A DNA stretch of 53,637 nt from an uncultured Lentisphaerota bacterium (GTDB taxonomy: Bacteria > Verrucomicrobiota > Kiritimatiellia > RFP12 > UBA1067): positions 1 through 53,637 of the forward strand of contig ONRL01000040.1 of NCBI GenBank assembly GCA_900320225.1. The letters run 5' to 3'. Made by a program: the position numbers and the translations under genes. The notes under the pieces are model-generated. The model searched no databases, was not told the origin of the DNA, and saw nothing but the letters and a program-made list of their open reading frames with translations. Below are positions 25,479-34,156 of this stretch, in pieces (within the stretch, counting starts at the first letter, position 1; each line of letters starts with the position of its first letter).

Positions 25479-26873
25479 ATGAAATTGAAACTGCTGGTGG
25501 CAGCCGCGTGTGCGGCGCTGGGAACCGGGCTTTTCGCCGCAGGCGAACTCGACGAAGCCGTCCTGCACGGCGAGACCGACAAGGCGCGCGCGATCGACTA
25601 CGCGCCAGGCGAGACGATGACGTTCACGCTCTCGCTGCAGGGCGCCAAGCCCTTCGCCGAGGGCGCGTACTTCATCCAGTGGAAACGTTCCGGCGACGAT
25701 GGCGTCGTGGAGGAGGGCAAGGTGCCCGCGTCGGCCAGCAAGCCGTTCGTCTACCGCACCAAGACCGACAAGCCCGGCTTCGTGCGCCTCTCCGCGACCA
25801 TCGTGGACAAGGACGGCAAGCGCTACGTCAAGTCGTTTCACGGCAATCCCAACACGCCCGAGGGCAAGGCGGCGATGAACCGCTTCGAGCGCATGGACAA
25901 GCGCGTGTTCTTCGACGGCGGCGCGGGCGTGCAGCCCGAGAAGCTCGTCTCCCATCCCGAGCCCGCCGACTTCGACGCCTTCTGGGCGAAGCAGTACGCG
26001 CGCCTCGACCGCGTGCCGATGAAACCCGAGCTCATCGAACTGCCCTGCGGCAACCCCAAGGCGCGCATCTACGCCGTGCAGGTGCCGTGCGCGGGGCTGC
26101 GTCCCGTCACCGGCTACCTCACCGTGCCGAAGGCCGTCGACGCCGGCGCGAAGTTCCCCTGCCGCCTTGAGACGCACGGCTATAGCGGCGACCGCTGCCA
26201 GCACGACGCGCCGGGCTGGGCGCGCGACAACGAGATCGTGTTCAACATCAACGCCCACGGCCAGAAGCTCGCGGCATTCGGCGCCACCGAGGCCGACCGC
26301 AAGATGCTCCGCTGGGAGACCCGCTCGAACGGCTACTCCTACGCCTTCGACCCCGCGCAGAACGCCGACCCCGAGACGGCCTACTTCAACGGCATGGTCC
26401 TGCGCGTCAAGCGCGCGCTCCAGTACCTGAAGACGGTCAAGGGCTGGGACGGCAAGAACCTCGTCGCCTCCGGCGGCAGCCAGGGCGGTCTCCAGACGAT
26501 CTGGGCGGCCGGCTGCGGCGAGGGCGTGACGCGCGCCGAGAGCGGCATCACCTGGTGCTGCGACATGTACACGAGCGGCAAGCTCCGCAAGGATCCCGCG
26601 CTCAAGCTCGCCGGCGACGGCTGGTACATCGGCTGGACGGACGCCCTGGGCTACTACGACGCGGCGAACTTCGCGCGCCGCATCCCGAAGACCTGCTTCA
26701 CGTTCATCACGCGCGCGGGCCTCGGCGACTACTGCTGCCCGCCGACCGGCATCACGAAAATGTGGAACAACATGACTTGCCCGAAGAAGATCCTCTGGGT
26801 GCAGGGTTCCACGCACGGCTACGTGCCGCCGGAGAAGCACCAGGAGTTCGTGATCGAGGAACCGGCGAAGTAA
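25479..26873 (+). CDS. Secreted acetyl (xylan) esterase, CE7/AXE1 family
   Basis: 464 residues with signal peptide MKLKLLVAAACAALGTGLFA. A beta-sandwich N-terminal part (25-150) precedes the alpha/beta hydrolase. Family motifs: NAHGQ (RGQ position), nucleophile S334 in SGGSQGG, D417 in GLGDYC, H446 in STHGY (usual HE is HG). Removes acetyl groups from plant polysaccharides. Followed 7 bases later by a GH43 gene, so a two- to three-gene unit for acetylated hemicellulose is likely. Confidence 0.88.
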   Translation: MKLKLLVAAACAALGTGLFAAGELDEAVLHGETDKARAIDYAPGETMTFTLSLQGAKPFAEGAYFIQWKRSGDDGVVEEGKVPASASKPFVYRTKTDKPGFVRLSATIVDKDGKRYVKSFHGNPNTPEGKAAMNRFERMDKRVFFDGGAGVQPEKLVSHPEPADFDAFWAKQYARLDRVPMKPELIELPCGNPKARIYAVQVPCAGLRPVTGYLTVPKAVDAGAKFPCRLETHGYSGDRCQHDAPGWARDNEIVFNINAHGQKLAAFGATEADRKMLRWETRSNGYSYAFDPAQNADPETAYFNGMVLRVKRALQYLKTVKGWDGKNLVASGGSQGGLQTIWAAGCGEGVTRAESGITWCCDMYTSGKLRKDPALKLAGDGWYIGWTDALGYYDAANFARRIPKTCFTFITRAGLGDYCCPPTGITKMWNNMTCPKKILWVQGSTHGYVPPEKHQEFVIEEPAK

Positions 26874-26880
26874 AACCGCC

Positions 26881-27897
26881 ATGTCGTTTCGCGCCTGCGC
26901 CGTCCTGCTGTGCGCTGCAATTCATGCAGCGGTGCGGGGCGGCGTTGCTTTTACGAATCCCGTGTGGCGGGCCGACGCGCCCGACCCCACTTGCTGGCGC
27001 GGCGACGACTGCTACTACCAGACCTCTACCGCCCGTGCGCTGCTGAAGAGCACGGATCTCGTCCATTGGCAGAAGGTGCGTGACGATTTTCTTGCGTCCG
27101 GGGAACGCGCGCGCGTGAAACGCGACTGGCGTTCAATCTGGGCGCCCGACGTGGCGCGCATCGGAAACGCCTGGAATCTGTACGTCTCATATTGGAAGGG
27201 GGCGGAGAACACGGCCATCGCGGTCTACACGTGCGACCGTCCGGAAGGACCGTTCACGAACGGCGTGGTCGTGACCGACGGACGCGTCACGGGGATCCGC
27301 GACACGATCGACCCCGAGGCCGTGGTGGATCCCGAGACGGGGAAGACGTGGCTCTTCTTCGGCTCCGTGGGGAAGGTCCACCGCGTGGAGCTGACGGCGG
27401 ACGGCCGTGCGCTCGCGCCCGGCGCGGAGTATGTGCACGTGGCGGGATTGAGCGACCGCGACCCGAAGGCGAAACCGCACCGCCGCCGCGTGTTCGAGGG
27501 CTCGTACCTCTACCGGCGCGGAGACTGGTGGTACCTCTTCGCGAGCTCCGGCGAGTACAACAACGGCACCTACGCCATCGTGGTGGGGCGCGCGCGGCAC
27601 CTCACGGATGATTTCACGGACCGTACCGGACGCTTGATGAAAGAGGGATTCGCCGAGACGATCCTGCGCTCGCGTCCGGGTGACCGCTTCTACGGTCCCG
27701 GGCACAACGGCGAGATCTTCTCCTCGCCGTCCGGGCGCACGTACATGGTCTACCACTGCCACGACCGGGAGCTGACGCCCTATCGGCCGCACGGATACAA
27801 TCCGCGTCCATTCTTCCTCCAGGAAATTCTCTGGGATTCCGACGGGTGGCCGTATTTCGAGACGGGACGTCCCGCCGCGACGGGACAGTTCCATTGA
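26881..27897 (+). CDS. Secreted GH43-like arabinanase/xylosidase
   Basis: 338 residues; signal peptide MSFRACAVLLCAAIHAAVRGG. Five-bladed propeller with catalytic acids in ADAPDPTCW (base), DTIDPEAVVD and FEGSYLY (acid), the three GH43 positions. No Shine-Dalgarno is visible, in keeping with coupling to the esterase. Confidence 0.82.
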   Translation: MSFRACAVLLCAAIHAAVRGGVAFTNPVWRADAPDPTCWRGDDCYYQTSTARALLKSTDLVHWQKVRDDFLASGERARVKRDWRSIWAPDVARIGNAWNLYVSYWKGAENTAIAVYTCDRPEGPFTNGVVVTDGRVTGIRDTIDPEAVVDPETGKTWLFFGSVGKVHRVELTADGRALAPGAEYVHVAGLSDRDPKAKPHRRRVFEGSYLYRRGDWWYLFASSGEYNNGTYAIVVGRARHLTDDFTDRTGRLMKEGFAETILRSRPGDRFYGPGHNGEIFSSPSGRTYMVYHCHDRELTPYRPHGYNPRPFFLQEILWDSDGWPYFETGRPAATGQFH

Positions 27898-27923
27898 CGC
27901 GACGAAGCAGGAGGGCAAGGTAC

Positions 27924-28973
27924 ATGAAAAGACGAGATTTCCTGAAACGGGTACTGGCCGCCGCGACCGCCGCAAGTGCCGGCGGTTGCCTGACCGTCGA
28001 AACGGCCGGGCGCCGAGCTGCGACGCGCGGCGTGGTCGTCAGCGCCCGCGACCTTTCCGGTGCGTTCGACTGGCCGCGCCTTGCCCACGAGGCCGGGCTC
28101 ACCACCATCGCCACGCACATCGGCCCGCGCGACGTGATGCCTTTCATGCTGAGCGGCCGCGGCGCCCGTTTCCTCGATGCCTGCGCGCGCTACGGCCTGC
28201 AGGTGGAGCACGAGCTCCACGCCATCGACTGGCTGCTCCCGCGCACGATGTTCGCCACGGACCCCGCGTTCTTCCGCATGAACGAAAAGGGCGCGCGCAC
28301 GCCGGACTCCAACTGCTGTCCCTCAAACCCCTTTGCGCTCGAGGTCATTGCCTGCCGTGCCGTGGAGGTTGCCCGCATCTGCCACTCCACCACCGGACGC
28401 TACTTCTACTGGATGACCGACAACGGCCAGAAGTGCAACTGCCGTAAATGCCGGGAACTCTCCGGCGCGGAGCAGGCCGTGATCGTCGAGAACGCCATCG
28501 TCCGCGCGCTGCGCGTTGAGGTGGACCCGAACGCCACACTCGCCCACCTCGCCTACCAGTTCACGATGGATCCACCCCGTCTCGTCAAGCCCGATCCCAA
28601 TCTCTTTCTCGAGTTCGCGCCGATCGAGCGCTGGCACGCCCATGGCGAGCAACGCCGCGAGCCGCTCGTCGAGGGCGGCGACTGGCTCGGCAAGCTCGAC
28701 CGTCTGCTCGAGGTCTTCCCCGCCGCCACGGCGCAGGCGCTCGAGTATTGGCTGGACGCCTCGCTCTTCTCCAAGTGGAAGAAACCCCTTGCGCGCATCC
28801 CCTGGGATGCGGACAAGACACGTGCCGACCTGGCGGCCTACCGGAAACACGGCATTGGCAACTTCACCACCTTTGCCGTCTACGTCAACGACGACTACGT
28901 CAACGACTTCGGCGCGTTGTCCCTCGACTGCGTGCGCGCGTACGGACGGCTGCTCCGGGAAGCCGGCAAGTAG
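27924..28973 (+). CDS. DUF4838-like secreted protein with Tat/lipoprotein signal
   Basis: 349 residues from ATG 27924 after AGGAGGG. The N-terminus MKRRDFLKRVLAAATAASAGGC has twin arginines and a lipobox-like AGGC, so export by Tat with possible lipidation is likely. YFYWMTDNGQKCNCRKCREL is the Cys-rich signature of DUF4838. The fold is probably a TIM barrel of the glycoside-hydrolase kind; no activity is assigned. Confidence 0.75.
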   Translation: MKRRDFLKRVLAAATAASAGGCLTVETAGRRAATRGVVVSARDLSGAFDWPRLAHEAGLTTIATHIGPRDVMPFMLSGRGARFLDACARYGLQVEHELHAIDWLLPRTMFATDPAFFRMNEKGARTPDSNCCPSNPFALEVIACRAVEVARICHSTTGRYFYWMTDNGQKCNCRKCRELSGAEQAVIVENAIVRALRVEVDPNATLAHLAYQFTMDPPRLVKPDPNLFLEFAPIERWHAHGEQRREPLVEGGDWLGKLDRLLEVFPAATAQALEYWLDASLFSKWKKPLARIPWDADKTRADLAAYRKHGIGNFTTFAVYVNDDYVNDFGALSLDCVRAYGRLLREAGK

Positions 28974-28984
28974 AAGCCGGATGG

Positions 28985-29803
28985 TCAGCAGTCGAGGATG
29001 AAGTCCTCGACGAGCCCGGCCATCACGCTTTGCGCCGTCTTCGTGGCGGCGAGCACCTCCTCGTGGCAGAGGGGACGCGGCGAAATGCCGGCGGCGAGGT
29101 TCGAGACGAGCGAGAGGCCTGCCACCTGGATGCCGCAGGCATGCGCGAAGACCGCTTCGGGAACCGTGCTCATGCCCACCACGTCCGCGCCGATGTGTCC
29201 GTAGGCGCGGATTTCGGCGGGCGTTTCGAAGACCGGTCCCGACGTGAAGGCGTAGATGCCCTCCATCACGCGCAGGCCGCGCCGGTTCGCGGCGCCGTGA
29301 AGGACGTCGCGCAGGTGTTTCGTGTAGACCTCCGTCATGTCGGGGAAGCGCGGCCCCCAGCCCTCGACGACGGGACCGATGAGCGGGTTGATGCCCACGG
29401 TGTTGATGTGGTCCTTGAGGATCACGAAGTCGCCGGGCTTGAGCGCGGGGTTGATGCCGCCGACGGCGTTGGTGAGCAGAAGCTTGGTTCCGCCCATGCG
29501 CCGGAGCAACTCGACGGGGAACACGACGGATTCCCAGCCCACGCCTTCGTACCAGTGGCGGCGGCCGCAGAAGGCCGCCACGCGCCGTCCGGCGCGCTCG
29601 TAGAGCCAGAACTCGCCCGTGTGGCCCGCCACGGTGGCGGCACCGAGTCCGGGGATGTCCGCGTAGGGGATGCGCACGAGCGTGTGATCGGCGGAAAGCG
29701 CGTTTGCCCAGCCGCTGCCGAGCACGATCGCGACGTCCGGCGGACGTTCGAAACAGAGATCGGGCAGGAATCCCGCCATGCGGTCGAAGTATGTCAGGTC
29801 CAT
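28985..29803 (-). CDS. punA: Purine nucleoside phosphorylase
   Basis: 272 residues from MDLTYFDRM; AAAGGTGG upstream. Trimeric PNP family: VLGSGWANAL (phosphate site), GHTGEFW, GRRHWYEG, TNAVGGINP, GDFVILKDHIN, and the base-binding FETPAEIRAYG and VGMSTVPEA. Phosphorolysis of purine nucleosides. Divergent from the neighbouring gene at 29951 and convergent with 27924. Confidence 0.92.
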   Translation of the reverse strand: MDLTYFDRMAGFLPDLCFERPPDVAIVLGSGWANALSADHTLVRIPYADIPGLGAATVAGHTGEFWLYERAGRRVAAFCGRRHWYEGVGWESVVFPVELLRRMGGTKLLLTNAVGGINPALKPGDFVILKDHINTVGINPLIGPVVEGWGPRFPDMTEVYTKHLRDVLHGAANRRGLRVMEGIYAFTSGPVFETPAEIRAYGHIGADVVGMSTVPEAVFAHACGIQVAGLSLVSNLAAGISPRPLCHEEVLAATKTAQSVMAGLVEDFILDC

Positions 29804-29950
29804 GGATACACCACCTTTCTGAAATCGGTTGGCGATATGATAGCACATTCGCTGCGACCGTGGGGAGGAGAATGCAAAAAAAAACTTTCCTGCGGTGTCA
29901 TCGGGGGCGCGCGATTGCGTGTACCCGGTTGAACGGAAAGGAGATTCACC

Positions 29951-31537
29951 ATGGAGAACAACGAAAAAAGAAGCCGCTTCGCCCTCGTGCGGATGATCCG
30001 GGGACTCGCCCAGCCAGCAAACACGCGCGCCTACAAGGAGGCGCGCATCGCCCTCGAGCGCCTGAGCGCGCCGATCGTCGCCGTGCTGATCCCGGTCCTC
30101 GCGGCCGTCGTGCTGGCCGTCGTCACGGCCATGAAGCCGCGGACGGTATCGGTCATGGAGATTCAGCTCGCTGATCTCGACGTGGACGATCCGCCGCAGA
30201 CGGAGCCGCCGCCGCCGATCGACGACGTGGTCATGCCTCCCGATGACGTGACGGTCGACATTGCCCTGCCCGACACCCCCGTCGCCGCGGAGGCACCCAC
30301 GCCCGAGCCTGCTGCCGTGGCGACGGCCGCGCCCGTGAAGGATCTGTCAAAGACCGTCCTGCCGGTCGTCTCGCCGGTTTGCATGAAGCGTCCAACCGGT
30401 TACAACCTGCGTTCGCAGGCGGCGCGGAGCAAGCATCTCGGACCTGGCGCGGAGATGGGCAACGGGATCACGGAGGGAAGCGTCCTCAAGGCGCTGCGCT
30501 GGCTCAAGCACACGCAGCGTCCGGACGGCGCGTGGGCGGGACCGTCCCCCACGGCCATGACGGGCCTCGCGGTGCTGACGTACCTCGCGCACGGCGAGAC
30601 GCCGACGTCGCGCGAGTTCGGCGGCACGGTGGGACGCGCCCTCGACTACTTGATCGCGTCGCAGCGCGAGGAGAACGGGGTGACGCGCTTCCGCGGGTCG
30701 GACGGCAACGAATACGCCTTTCTCATCGCCACCTACGCGCTCTGCGAGGCGTACGGCATGACGCGCAACCCGAATGCGGGCGAGGCGGCTCGGAAGGGGC
30801 TTGCGCGCATCATCGCGGGACAGTCCCCCACGGGCGGATGGGACTACAAGCTCAACCGAGCCTCCACGCGCGACGACCTCTCCTTCGGCGGATGGGCGCT
30901 GCAGGCGATGAAGGCGGGCAAGATGGCGGACCTTCACGTGGACGGCCTCGACGAATGCGTGAAGAAGTCCGTGCGTTACCTGAAAACGCGCGCGTTCAGG
31001 AAGGGCGGGTTCGGCTACTGCGCGGGAAATGCGCCGTCAGGTCTCACGGCCACGGGCTGCCTCGCGCTCCAGTTGCTCGGCCTCGCCCGTGAGAAGGAGG
31101 TACGCAGCGCGCTCGACTTCATGCGCGCGTGGGGTCCGGTGTGGGACAACCACCCCGGCGGACGCAACGCGCAGTACTACAGCTACTACGCGACGCAGTG
31201 CAAGTACCAGGCCGGCATGCGCGAGAACGCCGCGCCCGCCGACAAGACAAGCTGGAAGAAGTGGAACGCGGAGATGAAGGCCGCCTATCCGTCGGCCATG
31301 ACCGAGCTGCCCGAGCGCATCCCCGACACGGAGGGACGTCCCTGCGCGATGGGGTACTGGCAGAACCATGACACCTACAACGCGCCGGTGATGAGCACGT
31401 GCCTCTGCGCGCTGCAGCTGATGGTCTACTACCGCTACCTGCCCACCTCCTCGCTCCGCGCCACGGAAATCGCCCCCGACGTGCAGGCGCTCGTAAAGGA
31501 CCGCTCGGACGAGATCGTTCCCGTGATCGACATCTGA
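29951..31537 (+). CDS. Membrane-anchored terpene-cyclase-like alpha/alpha-toroid protein
   Basis: 528 residues. Cytoplasmic N-terminus, one membrane span (about 42-62), a Pro-rich, acidic, TonB-like spacer (75-130), then an alpha6-alpha6 toroid (160-510) with repeats such as LKHTQRPDGAW and GWDYKLNRAST typical of prenyltransferase/squalene-cyclase folds. The DxDD catalytic motif of squalene-hopene cyclases is not visible, so an enzymatic role is doubtful; protein or polysaccharide binding in the periplasm is possible. Start after AAAGGAGA. Confidence 0.75.
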   Translation: MENNEKRSRFALVRMIRGLAQPANTRAYKEARIALERLSAPIVAVLIPVLAAVVLAVVTAMKPRTVSVMEIQLADLDVDDPPQTEPPPPIDDVVMPPDDVTVDIALPDTPVAAEAPTPEPAAVATAAPVKDLSKTVLPVVSPVCMKRPTGYNLRSQAARSKHLGPGAEMGNGITEGSVLKALRWLKHTQRPDGAWAGPSPTAMTGLAVLTYLAHGETPTSREFGGTVGRALDYLIASQREENGVTRFRGSDGNEYAFLIATYALCEAYGMTRNPNAGEAARKGLARIIAGQSPTGGWDYKLNRASTRDDLSFGGWALQAMKAGKMADLHVDGLDECVKKSVRYLKTRAFRKGGFGYCAGNAPSGLTATGCLALQLLGLAREKEVRSALDFMRAWGPVWDNHPGGRNAQYYSYYATQCKYQAGMRENAAPADKTSWKKWNAEMKAAYPSAMTELPERIPDTEGRPCAMGYWQNHDTYNAPVMSTCLCALQLMVYYRYLPTSSLRATEIAPDVQALVKDRSDEIVPVIDI

Positions 31538-31639
31538 GGGGAAACGCCCTGTTGGCGTATTTCGAATCACGCAAGGGCGGCAACGCAGTAATCGGTCACT
31601 CACCAGCATCCCACCGAAAACTGATACTGGAAGGCTCAC

Positions 31640-31735
31640 CATCGGGGAAGCGGCACTCTTGCCGCTTCCGCCGGCCGCGCCGTCCCAAGACGGTAGGACG
31701 GCCGCCGCGACTTCTGTGGCGACCCGGCGGTGTGA
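31640..31735. pseudogene. Dispersed repeats and relic of a PLD-gene 3' end
   Basis: The 321-base gap starts with no recognised gene. From 31642 it holds GGGGAAGCGGCACTCTTGCCGCTTCC and GGTAGGACGGCC. Bases 31700-31735 then match the last 36 bases of the intact PLD gene (33988-34023) with only 2 differences, coding [11 protein letters not shown]-stop. This is best explained as a leftover end of a second PLD gene copy. Confidence 0.7.
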
Positions 31736-31808
31736 CATTGCTCCTTAAATAGCATCTCGGGAGATGTGCATACGTAATTCAAATATTGAATAAAAACACT
31801 ATGATGCT

Positions 31809-31837
31809 TGCGGTATGAGGATTGTCTCTGGTATAAT
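31809..31837 (+). promoter_or_regulatory. Promoter of the HigBA-like operon
   Basis: TTGCGG 31809-31814, 17 bases, TATAAT 31832-31837 with TGG before it. About 15 bases from the start to the toxin ATG. Confidence 0.75.
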
Positions 31838-31858
31838 ACTGCGTGCTGGAGATTAAAG

Positions 31859-32248
31859 ATGTGGATTGAATCATACGAATTTGCCGATGCAAATCGGATG
31901 AAACGTTACGCGAAGAAGCATCGTCGCGAATATGTTTCGTGTTTTGCGAATTTGGCTGACGTGCTAACTGCGCTGAACAATGGAGCGGCTGTCACGGCGA
32001 TTCCGTATGGATTCTTTCGTTCGGAGCATGAAGATGTCTATCGTATCGGCCAAACGAACGTCAAACATCCGCACGAGACCAGACTCTATGTGTATGCGTG
32101 TGTGATACGAACCACAATCTATATCTTGACGGTAGGCGACAAATCCACGCAACAGCTTGACATAAATGCGTGTCATGCGAAAGCGAGGGAATTGAAGTCG
32201 CAGTTGGCAAGTCAATCACAAACGGACACGGAGAACGAAAATGGCTGA
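31859..32248 (+). CDS. Putative HigB/RelE-like toxin
   Basis: 129 residues from ATG 31859 (GGAG upstream). A basic N-terminal helix (RMKRYAKKHRREY), a strand-rich centre with RLYVYACVIRTTIYILTVGDK, and helical end resemble HigB-like toxins. Toxin-first order with an XRE-type partner is the HigBA arrangement. Family assignment is inferred; the C-terminal tail is Ser/Gln/Thr-rich. Confidence 0.6.
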   Translation: MWIESYEFADANRMKRYAKKHRREYVSCFANLADVLTALNNGAAVTAIPYGFFRSEHEDVYRIGQTNVKHPHETRLYVYACVIRTTIYILTVGDKSTQQLDINACHAKARELKSQLASQSQTDTENENG

Positions 32249-32696
32249 AAAGGAAATGAAAGATTTCGCGGCGAGGGCCGCGGACTTCCTTGGCGATGCA
32301 ACAATCGCTGATGAAGTTGTCGCTGCGCAGAATGCAACAAAAACGGCGCGGTCGCTTGCGCGCGAACGGGCAAAGCGCGGACTTTCACAGAAAGAAGTCG
32401 CGTTGCGCATGGGCATATCGCAGTCGAAGGTGTGTCGCATGGAAGATTCACTAGATGCAGACCTTTCGTACGGCGATATTGAATCCTATGCACATGCGTT
32501 GGGCTTGGATGTGAGCTTGTTCTACGATGCGGTGAACGCAAGCAAGGAGACGCGGGCCGCCAACTTCGCAAACGCGATAGCCGACATGATCGACAAGTTG
32601 CGTTCCTTGTTGCCGGCGGATTCGCGCTATGGCGATGCCATCGACCGCTTTTCTGGAAGCGTACTGTTTCCACTTGTGAGAGGACAAGGTGCATAA
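32241..32696 (+). CDS. XRE-family antitoxin (HigA-like)
   Basis: 151 residues, overlapping the toxin by 8 bases. Helix-turn-helix visible in [27 protein letters not shown]. The C-terminal helical domain carries no recognised motif. Expected to bind toxin and repress the TATAAT promoter upstream. The following 200 bases to the macro gene hold no gene I can support. Confidence 0.8.
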   Translation: MAEKEMKDFAARAADFLGDATIADEVVAAQNATKTARSLARERAKRGLSQKEVALRMGISQSKVCRMEDSLDADLSYGDIESYAHALGLDVSLFYDAVNASKETRAANFANAIADMIDKLRSLLPADSRYGDAIDRFSGSVLFPLVRGQGA

Positions 32697-32896
32697 TACC
32701 ATTCGTGCAGTTGTGCGTGTTCAAGCTTGTGCTCCCACGTGGCGAGTTCGACATGGTGATCTGCGATCCAGAAGCGGCCACGTGCAGTCCTTTATCGCGG
32801 AGAGGACTTTGCACATCCGTCTGGTGTGTTGTACAGGAACGTTGGCGAGTGGTTGACGAAACTGCATTCCGCTACACTGCAATTGGAGGAACATCC

Positions 32897-33508
32897 ATGA
32901 TCAAGATTATCCAAGGCGACATTACGACGCTGGCGGTGGACGCCATCGTCAACGCGGCGAACCAGGTGATGCTGGGCGGCGGCGGCGTGGACGGCGCAAT
33001 CCATCGCGCCGCTGGGCACGAACTTTACGAGGCGTGCCTTAAGGTGCCGGAGGTGCGTCCGGGCGTGCGGTGCCCGACGGGCGAGGCGCGGATCACGCCG
33101 GGCTTCAAACTGCCCGCGAAGTTCGTGATTCACACCGTCGGCCCGGTCTACAGCGGCGGCCAACACGGCGAAGCAGAGAAACTCGCCGCCTGCTATCGCA
33201 ATTCCCTCGCGCTTGCGGCGGAGAACGACTGCACGTCCATCGCCTTCCCCTGCATCTCCACGGGCATCTACGGCTATCCGAAAGAAGCCGCCGCGCAGAT
33301 CGCCGTGCGCGAGGTGAAGGCGTTTCTAGCCGCAAAGAATGCAGAGACCGCAAAGGGCGAAGATGTACCTCAAAATGGTAGGGCGCGCCCACCGAGCGCG
33401 CCGCTGCAAAACGGTAGGGCGGTCGCCCCGCGACCGCCGGAAATGGAAGTGATCTTCTGTTGCTTCTCGGAACGTGATGCAAATGTCTATCGGTCACTTA
33501 TCGCATGA
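32897..33508 (+). CDS. Macro-domain ADP-ribose hydrolase-like protein
   Basis: 203 residues from ATG 32897, TGGAGGA 7 bases upstream. Macro fold of the MacroD/YmdB type: [50 protein letters not shown], and phosphate loop STGIYGYP. Removes ADP-ribose or O-acetyl from targets. A dispersed repeat adds about 22 residues before the last strand ([13 protein letters not shown]). Overlaps the PLD gene by ATGA; with ART-like DUF3990 genes nearby, reversal of ADP-ribosylation is plausible. Confidence 0.88.
   Translation: MIKIIQGDITTLAVDAIVNAANQVMLGGGGVDGAIHRAAGHELYEACLKVPEVRPGVRCPTGEARITPGFKLPAKFVIHTVGPVYSGGQHGEAEKLAACYRNSLALAAENDCTSIAFPCISTGIYGYPKEAAAQIAVREVKAFLAAKNAETAKGEDVPQNGRARPPSAPLQNGRAVAPRPPEMEVIFCCFSERDANVYRSLIA
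33373..33443. repeat. Dispersed repeats inside the macro-domain gene
   Basis: GGTAGGGCGCGCCCACCGAGCGCGCC and GGTAGGGCGGTCGCCCCGCGACCGCC in tandem, read in frame as [10 protein letters not shown] and [10 protein letters not shown]. The second unit repeats the one at 7370-7394. Confidence 0.8.
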
Positions 33509-34023
33509 CCACCTTCCTCTCCAACCGTGAAATCTACGAGCGCGTGATCCGCGAGACCGTACCGCTTGCGCGGGAACGGCTGTGGATCGCCACCGCCGAC
33601 ATCAAGGATATGTACGTAGATGCCGGTGGACGCGACATGGTGCCGTTCCTTGAGGTGCTCGACGGGATGCTGAAACGCGGCGTCGAGGTGCGGCTCATCC
33701 ACGCAAAGGAGCCGGGACCGAACTGGCGGGAGGATTTTGACCGTCATCCCGGCCTCTGGGAGGGCATGGAGCGGATGCTGTGTCCGCGCGTCCACTTCAA
33801 GTGCATCATCGTCGATGGCGCGAAGGCGTATTTCGGCTCGGCCAACCTCACCGGCGCGGGAATGGGCGCGAAGAGCGAGCGAAAGCGCAATTTCGAGAAC
33901 GGCGTGCTGACTGACGACCCCGCGCTCGTCGCGCCGCTCATCGAGCAGTTCGATTCCGTCTGGCGCGGCGACTTCTGCCGCGACTGCGGCCGCCGCGACT
34001 TCTGCGGCGACCCGGCAGTGTGA
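33505..34023 (+). CDS. PLD-like (single HKD) protein
   Basis: 172 residues. One phospholipase-D motif [23 protein letters not shown] gives His-Lys-Asp; two copies must pair in a dimer, as in PLD nucleases. The end has a Cys-rich tail [13 protein letters not shown]. Starts within the macro stop codon (ATGA), so the two are one translational unit. Relics of this gene occur at 31700, 41579 and 48783. Confidence 0.82.
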   Translation: MTTFLSNREIYERVIRETVPLARERLWIATADIKDMYVDAGGRDMVPFLEVLDGMLKRGVEVRLIHAKEPGPNWREDFDRHPGLWEGMERMLCPRVHFKCIIVDGAKAYFGSANLTGAGMGAKSERKRNFENGVLTDDPALVAPLIEQFDSVWRGDFCRDCGRRDFCGDPAV

Positions 34024-34154
34024 TGAAAATGATGGAGAAAGCTGAAATGGGAAAGAATGAGATCGTCTTGTTTGAATCGAGCGATGGCGCGGTGACGTTG
34101 CCGGTGTTGGCGGATGCATTCGACGCCTGTGTTGGCGAGAGTTATGAGGAGTGA
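34023..34154 (+). CDS. Short ORF resembling a truncated RhuM-type start
   Basis: 43 residues starting at the PLD stop (TGATG). GKNEIVLFESSDGAVTLPV resembles the beginning of RhuM/Fic-associated virulence proteins, then the sequence departs. Probably a relic of a larger gene. Its end contains the GAGGAG ribosome site of the next gene, so it may still be translated for coupling. Confidence 0.4.
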   Translation: MKMMEKAEMGKNEIVLFESSDGAVTLPVLADAFDACVGESYEE

Positions 34155-34156
34155 CA

